Positions 11,101-19,761 of a stretch of 64,000 nucleotides of DNA are shown here, in pieces. A program made the translations under genes and the position numbers. The stretch comes from Ilyomonas sp965214235 (lineage in GTDB: Bacteria > Bacteroidota > Bacteroidia > Chitinophagales > Chitinophagaceae). The stretch spans positions 682,001 through 746,000 of the forward strand of contig CBDCBH010000002.1 in NCBI GenBank assembly GCA_965214235.1, given 5' to 3'. Within the stretch, counting starts at the first letter, position 1; each line of letters begins with the position of its first letter. The notes beneath the pieces are model-generated. The model was not told the origin of the DNA, searched no databases, and saw nothing but the letters and a program-made list of their open reading frames with translations.

Positions 11101-13828
11101 TCTTGTGATCTGGAATGAAGAACATAATGGTTACCGGCAGATTTTTCAAAATGAAATACTGGCGCTTATTCCGTCTGAAGTAATGGATCGCCCGGGAGGT
11201 ATTTTTGTAAGAGCTTCCGATCAAATATCGAATGAAGACCGCGTATTATTTCAGACAGTAGCCCGCATCTATCTTTCAGATAACGGAGGAACATTAGCTG
11301 ATAATATCAAACGCAAACCGCTCCTAAAATCACTCATTCCGTATATTGCAACTACACAAATCCGCAAGCCTGCTGTAACGCCGGTTACTTTGCCAAAAGA
11401 CCTGAACTTTTTTAATGAATTGGGTGGGTTTTCTGCTGATGGCAGTGAATACATTATCATCATTGATAAAAAAAGCAAAACGCCTGCGCCGTGGGTGAAC
11501 GTAATTGCAAATCCAAATTTTGGAACCGTTATTTCAGAAAGCGGGACAGCTTATACATGGACTGAAAATGCACATGAGTTAAGGCTTACTCCATGGAATA
11601 ATGATCCTGTTTCTGATTCCGGTGGTGAAGCATTTTATCTGCGCGATGAAGAAACCGGGCATTTCTGGTCAACATCTTTGCTGCCTGCAGGAGGTCAATC
11701 GGCTTATATTACCCGTCACGGTTTTGGTTACAGCGCTTTTGAACATATTGAAGACGGAATATATTCTGAAATGCTGGTGTATGTGGATATTGATTCACCT
11801 GTTAAATTTATTGCACTAAAAATCCGTAATCAATCCGGACGACTTCGTAAGATGTCAGCTACAGGTTATGTTGAATGGGTGTTGGGTGATAGCAGGACAA
11901 AAACCGCTATGCATACACATACCGAAATGGACCCTGACAGCGGAGCGCTGTTTGCTAAAAATCAATACAATACTGAGTTTCAGAACCGCGTTGCCTTTTT
12001 TGATGTGGATTATTTAAAGAAAACATTTACCGGAGACCGCGCCGAATTTATTGGCAGGAACAGCAACCTGCAAAACCCAGATGCCATGTTGCGTGCAAAA
12101 CTTTCAGGAAGAATTGGGCTGGCTTTAGATCCCTGCGGCGCTATACAAATTCCATTTGATATGGCTGATGGTGAAGAGCAGGAAATTATCTTCAGGCTTG
12201 GTGCCGGTAAAGATGCTGCGGAAGCAAGCGCCATCGCTAAACAATTCAGAGGAAGTGCGTCAGCAAATGATTCATTGGAAAAAGTAAAAAAATACTGGAA
12301 AAATACAGTTGGTGCTTTGCAGGTAGAAACGCCGGATAAAGCAATTAATTTGATTACCAACGGCTGGCTTACCTATCAAACACTTTCATCAAGGCTTTGG
12401 GGACGCAGCGGATTTTACCAGTCAGGCGGCGCTTTCGGTTTCAGGGATCAGTTGCAGGATGTAATGTCTTTGCTTCATACAAGACCCGAGCTTGCCCGCG
12501 CACAAATTTTGCTTTGTGCATCGCGCCAGTTTAAAGAAGGCGATGTACAACATTGGTGGCATCCGCCGGTTGGTCGTGGCGTACGAACACGAATCTCAGA
12601 TGATTATTTATGGCTGCCTTTTGTAACTGCTTATTACATCAAACATACCGCTGATGTTGCAATTTTAGATGAGCCTGCAAACTTCTTAGATGGGCGCCAA
12701 TTAAATCCGGGCGAGGAATCTTATTTTGATCTTCCAGTTGATTCCGGTGCATCGGCTTCACTTTATGAACATTGTGTCAGGGCAATCAAACATGCGTTCA
12801 ATTATGGTGAGCATGGATTGCCTTTAATTGGTACAGGCGATTGGAATGACGGGTTTGATAAGGTTGGACAGCATGGTAAAGGAGAAAGCGTTTGGCTGGC
12901 ATTTTTTCTTTATGAAATACTGATTCGCTTTATTGAAGTTGCCCGTTTGCACCATGATGCGGCATTTGCAGATGAATGCAAAAATGGCGCACAGCAATTA
13001 AAACTAAATATTGATAAAAATGCATGGGATGGAGCATGGTACAAACGTGCCTGGTTTGATGATGGAACACCTTTAGGATCTTCCGTTAATGAAGAATGTA
13101 CCATAGATTCTATTGCACAAAGTTGGTCTGTTTTATCAGGAGCAGGAGACAACAATCGTGTACATACCGCGATGGAATCTGCTTATAAAAATTTGGTAAA
13201 AAAAGATACCGGCATTATTCAACTATTAGAACTGCCTTTTGATAAATCTGATTTAAACCCTGGCTATATAAAAGGTTATGTGCCTGGCGTAAGGGAAAAT
13301 GGCGGACAATACACGCACGCTGCCGTATGGATGATTATTGCTTTTGCCAAACTGGGCAACAACAAGCGTGTATGGGAATTGTTGAACATGATCAACCCTG
13401 TAAATCATGGTAAAACCTCCAAAGAAATTGCTTTGTATAAAGTGGAACCTTATGTGCTGGCAGCAGACGTCTATGCTTTTTCGCCGCATGCCGGGCGTGG
13501 CGGGTGGACTTGGTACACCGGTTCTGCGGGTTGGTTATATCGTTTGATTATAGAATATTTTCTTGGTCTGCAACAGGAAGGAAATAAATTAAAAATTGTT
13601 CCTTGTATTCCCGAAGAATGGAAATTATTTAAAGTTGATTATTGCTATAAAAACACGGTTTACCACATAATCGTTAAGCAAAAAAATACTGTTTCAAAAA
13701 TGTTCGTGACGATGGATGGAGTAAGGCAGCAAGACGGGATAATTATACTTATAAATGATGGCGTTGAACACAACGTTCAAGTTGAAAATCTTCAGCAAAA
13801 TGCGGAGGTAGATCCAGTAATACATTAA
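5111..13828 (+). CDS. Cyclic beta-1,2-glucan synthase-like giant protein (GT84-GH94)
   Basis: This 2,905-residue membrane protein resembles NdvB/ChvB cyclic beta-1,2-glucan synthases in size and domain order. An N-terminal cytosolic part is followed by membrane segments near residues 426-475. A GT84 glycosyltransferase comes next, with ITLDADTQLPLG near 638 and RSRWVRGDWQII near 790. More membrane helices lie around 830-1010. A glycoamylase-like region with WGISESGYN near 1452 follows, and then two GH94-type regions ending in GTGDWNDGFDKVG near 2576, the phosphorylase signature. The family polymerises glucose from UDP-glucose and trims and cyclises the chain. It lies directly behind pgm. The exact product cannot be read from the sequence. 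Confidence 0.92.
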   Translation: MKLQLIPAAHELISNMRAFFQVSDAKLNHSNEEPLREEIFSADQMERFAETLASKHKLSSKPAKDHLLKRLADNETVLQEVRKLLTDSIKKKYQVTPAGEWLIDNFYLVEEHILIAKKNFPKNYSEDLPQLSDGTSGGKTRIYDIVLQIISHSDGRIDMEGLGGFVKAYQTITNLQLGELWAIPLMLRLALIENIRRVSARIAIDRVDKNLADYWGEKMIETAGKDPKNLILVIADMARSKPPMVSAFVSELIRQLRGKGPELAMPLNWIALQLSESGLTSTELVDAENRKQAADQVSISNSIGSLRLLAAMDWRNFVEAHSIVEQTLCEDYGGTYGLMDFSTRDRYRHVVESVARNSKSSEYEVARIVVQMSHDKAPAADQDKRTSHVGYYLIGQGLSQTKKLAKCRLPFAENVRQTLQKQSFNIYIGFIFLITLSISAGILINAGLETKNLWLLIPIALLSLLSASQLAVSVVNFFSTLLVKPGLLPRMDFSKEIPFSSSTLVVVPAMLTRIPEIENLVEALEVRFLANRNKNLYFGLLTDFTDAKQEILAEDQLLLDLAQQRIEELNNKYKREKDDLFFLFHRPRKWNAKENAWMGYERKRGKLSELNALLRGNSKDSFSLIIGDPSVFQTIKYVITLDADTQLPLGSAWKLIGTMAHPLNQPWYNEKKKRVTKGYGILQPRVTVSLPDITGSLYTRMHGDEPGIDPYTRASSDVYQDLFEEGSFIGKGIYEVDIFKKVLEGKFADNSILSHDLLEGCYMRSGLLSDVQLFEKYPTRYQADMKRRSRWVRGDWQIISWFLPFVPGAGRYWYKNPVSGLSRWKIFDNIRRSLVPIALTALLLFDWIVLPYSLFWTIVVSSIIVFPVIISSFWDTMSKPKDVILKHHLKNSVRNIADIVEKTLFTLICLPYEALINLKAITLTLWRMIFTRKKLLEWNPSANEKNAVKSSLFASYASMWIEPFLALGLFIWLSVYLPAKLSIAIPILLLWMIAPFITWWMSKPLPEQVATLTEEQNIFLRKLARKTWSFFEHFVVLEDNWLPPDNFQEQPVEQIAHRTSPTNIGLSLLGNLAACDFGYITAAQFIDRTSKTISTMEKMERYKGHFYNWYDTESLEPLFPKYISTVDSGNLVGHLLVLRQGLFALPHRKIQSKKLLEGLVDTLRVLTGTLNQNEIKLLQPFTTDLQAACNADLITWNDIKKCSESLEKNFNAVIEQLNSDPESETYWWKQMLKKQLEQLNVHLQIFAPWILLKDAPSKFIEFGSMNENSTLNQLSKTARELQVKVNRHLAEGNSSSENQWLEALQIALSKSLRQADEIITVAENLAEQCNELADVEWDFLYDKTRNQLSIGYNIQEHRIDASFYDLLASEARLGIYIGIAQGKLPEESWFALGRLLTNIEGSSILLSWSGSMFEYLMPLLVMPTYINTLLDQTYKTAVKWQIDYGKKAGLPWGISESGYNMININSQYQYRAFGAPGLGLKRGLEEDSVIAPYASAMALIVSPEKACENLETLHRKGFEGRYGFYEAIDYTPSRVPREQANAVVYSFMAHHQGMTLLSLAYLLLDKPMQKLFEAEPQFKATLLLLQERIPKASTFFAHTTDIADINYAASGTETRIINTPNTPIPEVQLLSNGKYHLMITNSGAGYSRWKDIAVTRWREDGTCDNWGTFCYIRDLKTETFWSNTYQPALKKAERYEVAFSQGHVNFHTENNGIETHTEIVVSPEDDIEMRRIRVTNCSKTRRSIEVTSYAEVVIAPAASDIMQPAFSNLFVQTEIIPHQNAIMCTRRPRSAEEQSPWMFHLLSIEEKHPEEISYETDRMKFIGRANTIVNPQAMQYSGPLSGSQGSVLDPIVAIRHKITLDSEETVMIDMVTGIAETKEACQNLINKYQDNKAHKDRVFELAWTHSQVILRQINASEAEAQLYGRLASSILFVNSAFRADPAILISNHRGQSGLWGYSISGDLPIVLLKIDKQANMQLVRQLVQAHAYWRLKGIAVDLVIWNEEHNGYRQIFQNEILALIPSEVMDRPGGIFVRASDQISNEDRVLFQTVARIYLSDNGGTLADNIKRKPLLKSLIPYIATTQIRKPAVTPVTLPKDLNFFNELGGFSADGSEYIIIIDKKSKTPAPWVNVIANPNFGTVISESGTAYTWTENAHELRLTPWNNDPVSDSGGEAFYLRDEETGHFWSTSLLPAGGQSAYITRHGFGYSAFEHIEDGIYSEMLVYVDIDSPVKFIALKIRNQSGRLRKMSATGYVEWVLGDSRTKTAMHTHTEMDPDSGALFAKNQYNTEFQNRVAFFDVDYLKKTFTGDRAEFIGRNSNLQNPDAMLRAKLSGRIGLALDPCGAIQIPFDMADGEEQEIIFRLGAGKDAAEASAIAKQFRGSASANDSLEKVKKYWKNTVGALQVETPDKAINLITNGWLTYQTLSSRLWGRSGFYQSGGAFGFRDQLQDVMSLLHTRPELARAQILLCASRQFKEGDVQHWWHPPVGRGVRTRISDDYLWLPFVTAYYIKHTADVAILDEPANFLDGRQLNPGEESYFDLPVDSGASASLYEHCVRAIKHAFNYGEHGLPLIGTGDWNDGFDKVGQHGKGESVWLAFFLYEILIRFIEVARLHHDAAFADECKNGAQQLKLNIDKNAWDGAWYKRAWFDDGTPLGSSVNEECTIDSIAQSWSVLSGAGDNNRVHTAMESAYKNLVKKDTGIIQLLELPFDKSDLNPGYIKGYVPGVRENGGQYTHAAVWMIIAFAKLGNNKRVWELLNMINPVNHGKTSKEIALYKVEPYVLAADVYAFSPHAGRGGWTWYTGSAGWLYRLIIEYFLGLQQEGNKLKIVPCIPEEWKLFKVDYCYKNTVYHIIVKQKNTVSKMFVTMDGVRQQDGIIILINDGVEHNVQVENLQQNAEVDPVIH

Positions 13829-13924
13829 CCACTTGCACGATTTGTATTGAAACGTAATATCTATACGTTCTCAAGTGTACACCGTCTTTGTTCCCTAAGT
13901 TTTTAAAATGCGATGGCGATCATC

Positions 13925-14223
13925 ATGGCAAACAAAAAAGCAGAAAACGAGGGCGAAATTCCAAAAAAAATTAGCCAACCTGCAACAAAAAGTGATGTGT
14001 ATAAAAAAACGGCTAATACTCATAAGCAAGCTGCCTTTCATCAGGTTGAAGCTGCAAAGTACCATGAAGAAGCTGCAAAATATTATGAGGCTGGTAAATA
14101 CGAGAAAGCAGCGCACAGTTCGTTTCTTGCTTATGGTCTCGGTCTCACACGATTGCCGGTTGATTTATTAGTGATGATGCAAAGTATCATGCGCACCTCT
14201 TCAAGCAAACAAACCATCAATAA
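13925..14223 (+). pseudogene. Small His/Ala-rich protein, frameshifted
   Basis: The first ~60 residues (KTANTHKQAAFHQVEAAKYH and on) are an Ala/His/Lys heptad-like repeat typical of small Bacteroidota proteins of unknown function. After LAYG the reading frame leaves this pattern. The frame one base earlier resumes it as DDAKYHAHLFKQTNHQ and ends at 14221-14223, one base before the next start codon. This indicates a frameshift, either natural decay or a base-call error. If no shift exists, the frame runs on to 14389 and fuses with the next gene. Starts at 13913 or 13925 are both possible. Confidence 0.5.
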
Positions 14224-14224
14224 A

Positions 14225-14560
14225 ATGGAGGACTTTAAGAATTTAGAATTTCTTGCAGTCAATTCTAAAGAGATTATTGAAAAGCAAGTTGATTCTTACC
14301 GCCAGCAACATTCCTATGCAGGAACAATTATTGGAGCCACCGCTTTATATATACCTTTTTTCTTGGGAGGCTTCGATGGAACTTATTAAACTCTTCAGTT
14401 CATTTCAATTGTTCCTACCGCTTTTTTTATTTAGGCCATACTTTTAATGCTTGGCATTTTCAGATCAAAACCGCTTGATCAGGCATTTCATGTAACCAAG
14501 TACAAAGAGTTACTGACAAAAACTTATCAAGAGATATTGCTGTCTGAACTAAATGCCGTT
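14225..14560 (+). pseudogene. Small two-helix membrane protein with two in-frame stops
   Basis: One frame reads MEDFKNLEFLAVNSKEIIEK, then a helix (YAGTIIGATALYIPFFLGGF), then a stop TAA at 14387-14389. Beyond it comes FISIVPTAFFI, a TAG at 14432-14434, and AILLMLGIFRSKPLDQAF followed by KYKELLTKTYQEILLSELNA. Protein-like character continues in the same frame through both stops, and the second stop falls exactly where a Trp would complete a helix. I therefore read it as a decayed bitopic membrane protein of unknown function. The coding character ends where the first attC-like repeat begins. Confidence 0.5.
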
Positions 14561-14722
14561 AACGTTACCTGCTACTTTTTGACAGCAAGCTGTCGTTTTG
14601 TTTTTGCTTGTTTTTCTATGTTGACAAGGCTAAGCAAGTGCGTTTGTTTTTGCGCCTTTTTTGTTTTGTGTAGCTTTGGCTGGCATGTTCAGGTGGACAC
14701 ACTAAAGCAGCAGGTAACACGA
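14561..14722. repeat. attC-like inverted repeat A (candidate)
   Basis: The site begins with AACGTT and has arms GTTACCTGCTACTTTTT (14564-14580) and AAAGCAGCAGGTAAC (14704-14718). Smaller hairpins such as GACAGCAAGCTGTC are nested inside. Its layout resembles the sites further along, but the right-hand core is not clear, probably because an IS110 copy follows directly. Confidence 0.45.
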
Positions 14723-14744
14723 ACTGTGTAAAAAACCAAATAAT

Positions 14745-15722
14745 TCAAGCCACATTTTTATAATAATCATCTCTGTACAAGACACCGGACGTTACTACTG
14801 CAAAGACCTGCTTTAAAAGTTTGTTACATACAGCTATCAGTGCCAGTTTTTTATTTTTTCCTTTGGCTACCAGCCGGTCAAAAAGCGCTTTGCAGGCGGG
14901 ATTGGTAGTTTTGGCATTAAGAGCACACATGTACAAGACATGGCGCAAGTGTTTGCCCCCGGTTTTACTGATGTGTACCTTTCCCTTTATACTTTTGCCA
15001 CTTCGGTATTCTTTAGGGCTGAGTCCTGCATAGCTGATCAGTTGCTGATAACTGTGGGTATGTTTACATCCCTGTGTAGTTATAATTAAGGTGGCAGTGG
15101 CTCTGCTGCCAATGCCTTTCACGCTGCTTACCTGCCTGACCATTTCTGGTTGCCAAAGCAACATTTTTTGATGCAGTTCTTCTTTGAGCGTTTTGAGTTC
15201 AGCCTTGAGCAATTTAATGATTCCATTGAAGGATTTGCTCACCGCAGCGCTGTCTGCTTTTTGCTTTTTCTGTGCGTATAGTTTATTGGTAAACGCGGTG
15301 ATTTCTGCCGTAATGGTTTCAATAGCGTTATTGAGAGTATGACATTCAAAGTATTGCTGGTCGGGCATTTCATACTGTGCAGGTCTGCGCTCAATACCAT
15401 ACTGGCAAAGGTGCCATGCATCTTTTTTGTCCGTTTTGTTTCGCTCCAGGCTCATTTGTATATACCGTTTTACCTGCAGGGCATTTACAACGCTGTAACT
15501 ACACTTTTTTTCATGTAAAAAGAAGCAAAGCGGCAGCTGAAAGACGCCGGTGGTCTCCATCACAAAATGATAGCTGCCGGGGCATAGTTGCACTAATTGT
15601 TTGAATCCGTTTGTGTCATTGGACAACTGGTGCCAGACTCTCTCTCCCTCGGGTTGTTGCATGCAGATGTCGAAGCTATCTGCTGAGATATCAATGCCGC
15701 AATAAAGAGTTGTAATACTCAT
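14745..15722 (-). CDS. IS110-family transposase (copy 1)
   Basis: This 325-residue DEDD transposase carries the N-terminal RuvC-like domain (YCGIDISADSFDICM, with the first catalytic Asp; later ERNKTDKKDAWHLCQY). The C-terminal Tnp20 domain contains VKGIGSRATATLIITT and SYAGLSPKEYRSGKS, with the conserved serine. The family inserts by RNA-guided, bridge-RNA-dependent recombination. It lacks terminal inverted repeats, so the exact element ends cannot be set. It is a different subtype from the second IS110 copy at 40.5 kb. Confidence 0.93.
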   Translation of the reverse strand: MSITTLYCGIDISADSFDICMQQPEGERVWHQLSNDTNGFKQLVQLCPGSYHFVMETTGVFQLPLCFFLHEKKCSYSVVNALQVKRYIQMSLERNKTDKKDAWHLCQYGIERRPAQYEMPDQQYFECHTLNNAIETITAEITAFTNKLYAQKKQKADSAAVSKSFNGIIKLLKAELKTLKEELHQKMLLWQPEMVRQVSSVKGIGSRATATLIITTQGCKHTHSYQQLISYAGLSPKEYRSGKSIKGKVHISKTGGKHLRHVLYMCALNAKTTNPACKALFDRLVAKGKNKKLALIAVCNKLLKQVFAVVTSGVLYRDDYYKNVA

Positions 15723-16058
15723 TTTTCATCGATTTAAAAATGACAAATTTGATTTACATTTATATCGCAAAACAAAAAAGGAAGAACATTCTTGCTATTG
15801 TTTTCATCCTAACACAAGCTCTCGGGCTTATCGAACTGTACAACATAAAGCAAGAAAGGAGGCAGGGATAACCGTGTTAGACGAGCTATATGCTTTTGAG
15901 GTTTGACTACCTTATTCCGCCTCTGTTCTTTCTGACTTTGAGTGTTTTGAAATACAGCATAAATTTATTGAATTGTAAACATAGGAAGAGGTTTTGTGGC
16001 AGCGCGACACATCAAAAGCACAACAATGGAAAATGCGCCGCCACAAAGCCCTGAACGT
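15723..16058. other. Non-coding stretch upstream of IS110 copy 1
   Basis: There is no gene in these 336 bp. The part next to the transposase start (about 15,723-15,950) is where IS110-group elements encode their bridge RNA, and it is probably part of the element. The remainder, up to an IS1182 end at 16,059, ends in CCTGAACG and includes a GC-rich run near 16,030-16,050. No conserved feature was recognised there. Confidence 0.4.
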
Positions 16059-17811
16059 CAGACTGTGAATAAACTCCAAAAGCGCTCAAAAGTACCTCTT
16101 AGAAAATTCAGTTAAGCCTTTAAGAGCTAATCTAAGCAGCCTTCAAAAAAGACGAGATGTAATTTCTAAAAAAACAGACTGGGTTATTTCGGTGTTTAAT
16201 AGCGTTCTCAGGGACTATTTTTAAAGGGCACATTACTTTTCGGTAATCCGGTTGCCAGTTTTGGATGGCTTGCAACATTTTATCGTAGCCGAGTATGTTT
16301 TTAGTTCGCATAAAGTTGTAGCAGAACATAATCAGGTTCATCTCTCCATTTACTTTTTGCAACCCCTTTAGTAGCGTATGCGTATAACCCCAGTGGCGCT
16401 CTATACTGCCAAAGGGATGCTCGCACACCGCCTGCCGTCGCTTGTAATAATGAGGATTTTGTTTGATGTTGTTATCATTGATGTCTACTGCATCCTGGTA
16501 TTCGCTTCTTTGAATAATACGTTTGGGAAGTTTAGTGCACTGATCTTTTAGCGGACACTTCTTACAGGCATCACTACGATAAGTTTTGAACCGGTATCTC
16601 GTTTCATGTGCTTCTCCTTTTTTATTGTGCCATGTGCCCAGGGAGGTTAATACGGCACCTGCAGGACAGCTATACGTATCGGTTGTCTTATCATAGTCAA
16701 AGCTTTCTGCTAAAAACTCACCAGCAATATGCTTTACGGAAGGTTGTTCTTTATACGCTACATGGGTTATCATATGATCAGCGTGGCACTGCTTTAGCTC
16801 AGCGCCGGTATGATAGCCTTTATCTGCCAGTACCGTTATTGTTTGTTCTTTTTGTAATTGCAAGTTTTGTTTTGCCTGTATAGCAGCCTTATGTAAAGCC
16901 TTTCCATCACTCTGGTATTGGTGGCTTCCGTATGCACAATCAGGTTATACTTGTCATCCACCGCATTTTGTGTATTGCAGGCTATCTCCACAATGCTTTT
17001 TACAACAATGATGCTGCGGCTGTCCCGATCGGTGGTGCTGATTTGTTTGTCTGTTGTGGCATTAAGTTGCTGCTGAAGGGTGTCGTATTTAATGGTACGC
17101 TCTTTTAGCTTTTTAAGACCTTCGGCTATCTTTCCTTTTTTCTATTGCAGTTCATCGGCAGTGGCGTTTTCCTGTTCGTCGAGCCCATCGAGTTCCTGTA
17201 AATACCGGGCGGTCTTGTCTTCAATAAACTGGTAGTGCTTATCTATCTTTTTTTGATTGTAATTATTCTTTTTACTGTTCACGGCTTTGAACTTACTGTC
17301 ATCGATGCCAATAGTTGTTTTACCCAGAAGACCTGCATCACCCAAAAACTGAACATATAGTTTGAACATGGATTGTAAGGGCTTCGCATGCACTTTGCGA
17401 AAGTCGGCAATGGTATGGTAATTGGGTTGCAGCGTTTGCAGCAACCATTGAAGTTCAGTATTGCGGCTGCACTCTTTTTCAAGCTTGCGGCTGCTGCGTA
17501 TTTTATTGAGATAGCCATACAAGTACAATTTTAAAAGTACCGAAGGATCGTAGGGCGGACGCCCTTCGCTTTTATACACTGTGTTGGTAAAGCCTAACTT
17601 TTTCAGTTCCAGCTTCTCTATAAATGCATCTACCAGCCGTACCGGGTTGTCTGCACTTACCTGGTCGTCGAGAGTGGCAAAAAATGTTTGATTGCGGTTG
17701 CTGCCTTCTATAAATTGCATGCTTCATTAGCTCAATAATCATACGCCTTTAACCACATTCACATTGTGTGTATATTTGATTTCATAAACGTTCGGTTTTT
17801 TCACAAACTCT
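16059..17811 (-). mobile_element. IS1182-family element, copy 1
   Basis: The 1,753 bp element has imperfect terminal repeats: TCAGACTGTGAATAAAC at 16,059 and, on the other strand from 17,811, AGAGTTTGTGAAAAAAC. The dinucleotide CG flanks both ends (16,057-16,058 and 17,812-17,813), which reconstructs an AACGTT target. The tnp-start end abuts attC-like site B. This copy is inverted relative to the other three. Confidence 0.85.
16132..17720 (-). pseudogene. IS1182 transposase, inactivated (copy 1)
   Basis: This is the same transposase as the intact 563-residue copy at 44.6 kb: an InsH-type N-terminal domain (MQFIEGSNRNQTFF) and a DDE domain with a CxxC-type cluster (CKKCPLKDQCTKLPKR). It is broken twice. 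The Leu codon after DELQ has become TAG near 17,142, and an extra base near 16,900 shifts the frame, so only residues equivalent to the two ends remain open. A DDAGLL-type change (IDDSKFK instead of IDGSKFK) is also visible. The C-terminus ends at a normal stop (FLKAA) inside the element. Confidence 0.9.
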
Positions 17812-18006
17812 CGTTCAGGTATTTACGATGGCAGGGCACTTCAGGTTCCGTAAGCCTGAACCAAAGCTGGTTTATTTTCTGTTGTTGAGGTTAAAAGCTT
17901 CTGCTTGGCTGTGTTGGTCATGCTGAAACTAAAGTACAACAGACATTACAAATGTCGAACCTGCGTTCAGTCACCCCCTGCTATTGCAAATACTTCTGTC
18001 GACTGC
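17812..18006. repeat. attC-like site B
   Basis: The left arm CAGGTATTTACGATGGCAGGG begins at 17,816 and pairs with CCCCCTGCTATTGCAAATAC at 17,973-17,992. The right core is GTCGACTGC near 17,998. The left core is cut by IS1182 copy 1. The site lies just beyond the 3' end of the response-regulator gene, where a cassette attC should be. Confidence 0.75.
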
Positions 18007-18046
18007 TTTTTTTAAGGAGTTCGAAGTTGCAAATAAAAAATTTAAA

Positions 18047-18760
18047 TTACCTTTTCAACAATCGCTGTTGCACAATCTTCATCACAATGTCTTTGTAATT
18101 ACGGCTTATCGGCAAAGATTTGCCGGCAATTTTAATTTCATTGCCTTCTATGGCATTTATTTTTGAATTATTTACAAGATACGATTGGTGAATCTTAATA
18201 AAATCATCGGATGGTAATTGTGCTTCTAAACTTTTCATTGTGAGGTAAGCAATGAACCTTTTGTTTTCAGTATAAATGCTTACATAGTTGCCAATGCTTT
18301 CGGCGTAAAGAATGTCGTTCAACTCGATCTTTTCAATTCGCTTGTCGCTCTTAATGAAAATATAGGAAGGCTGCGCTACTCCTGTTGCGGCATTCTTCAT
18401 TTGATAATAGTCTTTCGCTTTTTGCACCGCCTTTAAAAATCTGCTGAAAGCAAAAGGTTTTAAGAGATAATCAATAATATCCAGTTCATATCCTTCCAAA
18501 GCATAGTTAGGAAAAGCAGTGGTTAATATTACCAGAGGTTTATTGCTGATATTTTGCAATAGTTGCAGTCCTGAAACTTTCGGCATCTCTATATCTAAAA
18601 ACATTATATCAATGTGATTTTCTCTAAGAAATGCTTCTGCCCTTATTGCATTTTCAAATTTGCCTATTAAATTAAGATATGGTATTTGCTCTGCAAATTC
18701 GTTTAATATCTTACGGGCAACAGGTTCATCATCAACTATAATACAGCTAAGTTTTTTCAT
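18047..18760 (-). CDS. LytTR-family response regulator
   Basis: This 237-residue regulator pairs a receiver domain (residues ~1-120; phospho-acceptor Asp in DIMFLDIEMP near residue 57, Lys in LLKPF) with a C-terminal LytTR DNA-binding domain (KIELNDILYAESIGNYV, then HQSYLVN). It probably controls transcription in response to the adjacent kinase, whose stop overlaps its start by 4 bp. Such pairs usually regulate a neighbouring gene, here possibly the divergent secreted protein at 20,126. It sits in an attC-bounded segment, so it may be a cassette-borne regulator. Confidence 0.93.
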   Translation of the reverse strand: MKKLSCIIVDDEPVARKILNEFAEQIPYLNLIGKFENAIRAEAFLRENHIDIMFLDIEMPKVSGLQLLQNISNKPLVILTTAFPNYALEGYELDIIDYLLKPFAFSRFLKAVQKAKDYYQMKNAATGVAQPSYIFIKSDKRIEKIELNDILYAESIGNYVSIYTENKRFIAYLTMKSLEAQLPSDDFIKIHQSYLVNNSKINAIEGNEIKIAGKSLPISRNYKDIVMKIVQQRLLKR

Positions 18761-19761
18761 GGCAAAAGCATTAAATGAACATGATAAATATTTTGTTCTT
18801 TTTTTATCGTCAATTGATGGTGGTCTTTATATAAAAGTTCTAATCTTCTCTTTGCATTGTTAAGACCAATGCCTTTCTCAGCAGGTTCTCCTTCATCATG
18901 AGTATTCACACAAGTAAAATCAATTCTTCCATCTTCTTCCTTCAACTCAATGCTAATGCAGTTGTTGTCATTTTCACTTCTTGACACATATTTAAAAGCA
19001 TTTTCTGCAAAAGCCATGAAAATGAGCGGCGCAATTTTAGTATCGCTGTTTTGATAATTTATTTTCAAAGTTACCTTGATGTTATCATTGCTTCTTGCTT
19101 TTTGCAGCGCTACATAATTTTCCAAATAAGCTGCTTCTTTTTTTAATTCAATATGATCAACATCTGCTTCATATAAATTATACCGCAGTAGATTTGAAAA
19201 CTGTACCATCATATTTCTTGCTTCGTGGTTATTCATATCAATCGAACCATAAATCGTATTCAAACCATTAAAAAGAAAATGCGGATTGATTTGCGAACGC
19301 AGGTATTTTAATTCTGTCTGCAAATGGTTTATCTCAATGTTTTTTACCTGCTCACGTTGCTCCGACCACTTTTGAGTAATGTATAGCATGGAGGCAACAA
19401 TAACAAAACAGACAGCATAAATAACATTGTCACCAAGGTTAGTTCCATCTCCATTATTATCTGTATGAAAAAGATTGCGGTGAATGTATTGATTGTACCA
19501 GACTGCTATAAAAGCATATAAGGCAATTAAAATAATAACGCCAGCAACATAGAAAACATACCGCTTTTTTTTAAGTAAACGGGATAATAAAAATTCATTA
19601 TTTACCAATATAACAAATACCACAAGAAAAAAATGTACGAGAAATGTAGGTAGGTAAGAGAACCAGCTTCCATTAACAGAATAGCGTGGCTTTTCAAGTA
19701 TTAAAGCTCCGGTATAAGCAAACAAAAAAAGTATATTAAATATATATCGCTTTAACAACAT
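18757..19761 (-). CDS. LytS/AlgZ-type sensor histidine kinase
   Basis: This 334-residue membrane kinase has about four N-terminal transmembrane segments within residues 1-130. A short coiled stretch leads to the His_kinase motif LRSQINPHFLFNGLNTIYG (phospho-His near residue 157). A C-terminal HATPase follows with FMAFAENAFKYV (N box) and GIGLNNAKRRLELLY (G box). It lacks a separate extracellular sensor domain. It would phosphorylate the LytTR regulator encoded directly downstream with a 4 bp overlap. Confidence 0.92.
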   Translation of the reverse strand: MLLKRYIFNILFLFAYTGALILEKPRYSVNGSWFSYLPTFLVHFFLVVFVILVNNEFLLSRLLKKKRYVFYVAGVIILIALYAFIAVWYNQYIHRNLFHTDNNGDGTNLGDNVIYAVCFVIVASMLYITQKWSEQREQVKNIEINHLQTELKYLRSQINPHFLFNGLNTIYGSIDMNNHEARNMMVQFSNLLRYNLYEADVDHIELKKEAAYLENYVALQKARSNDNIKVTLKINYQNSDTKIAPLIFMAFAENAFKYVSRSENDNNCISIELKEEDGRIDFTCVNTHDEGEPAEKGIGLNNAKRRLELLYKDHHQLTIKKEQNIYHVHLMLLP

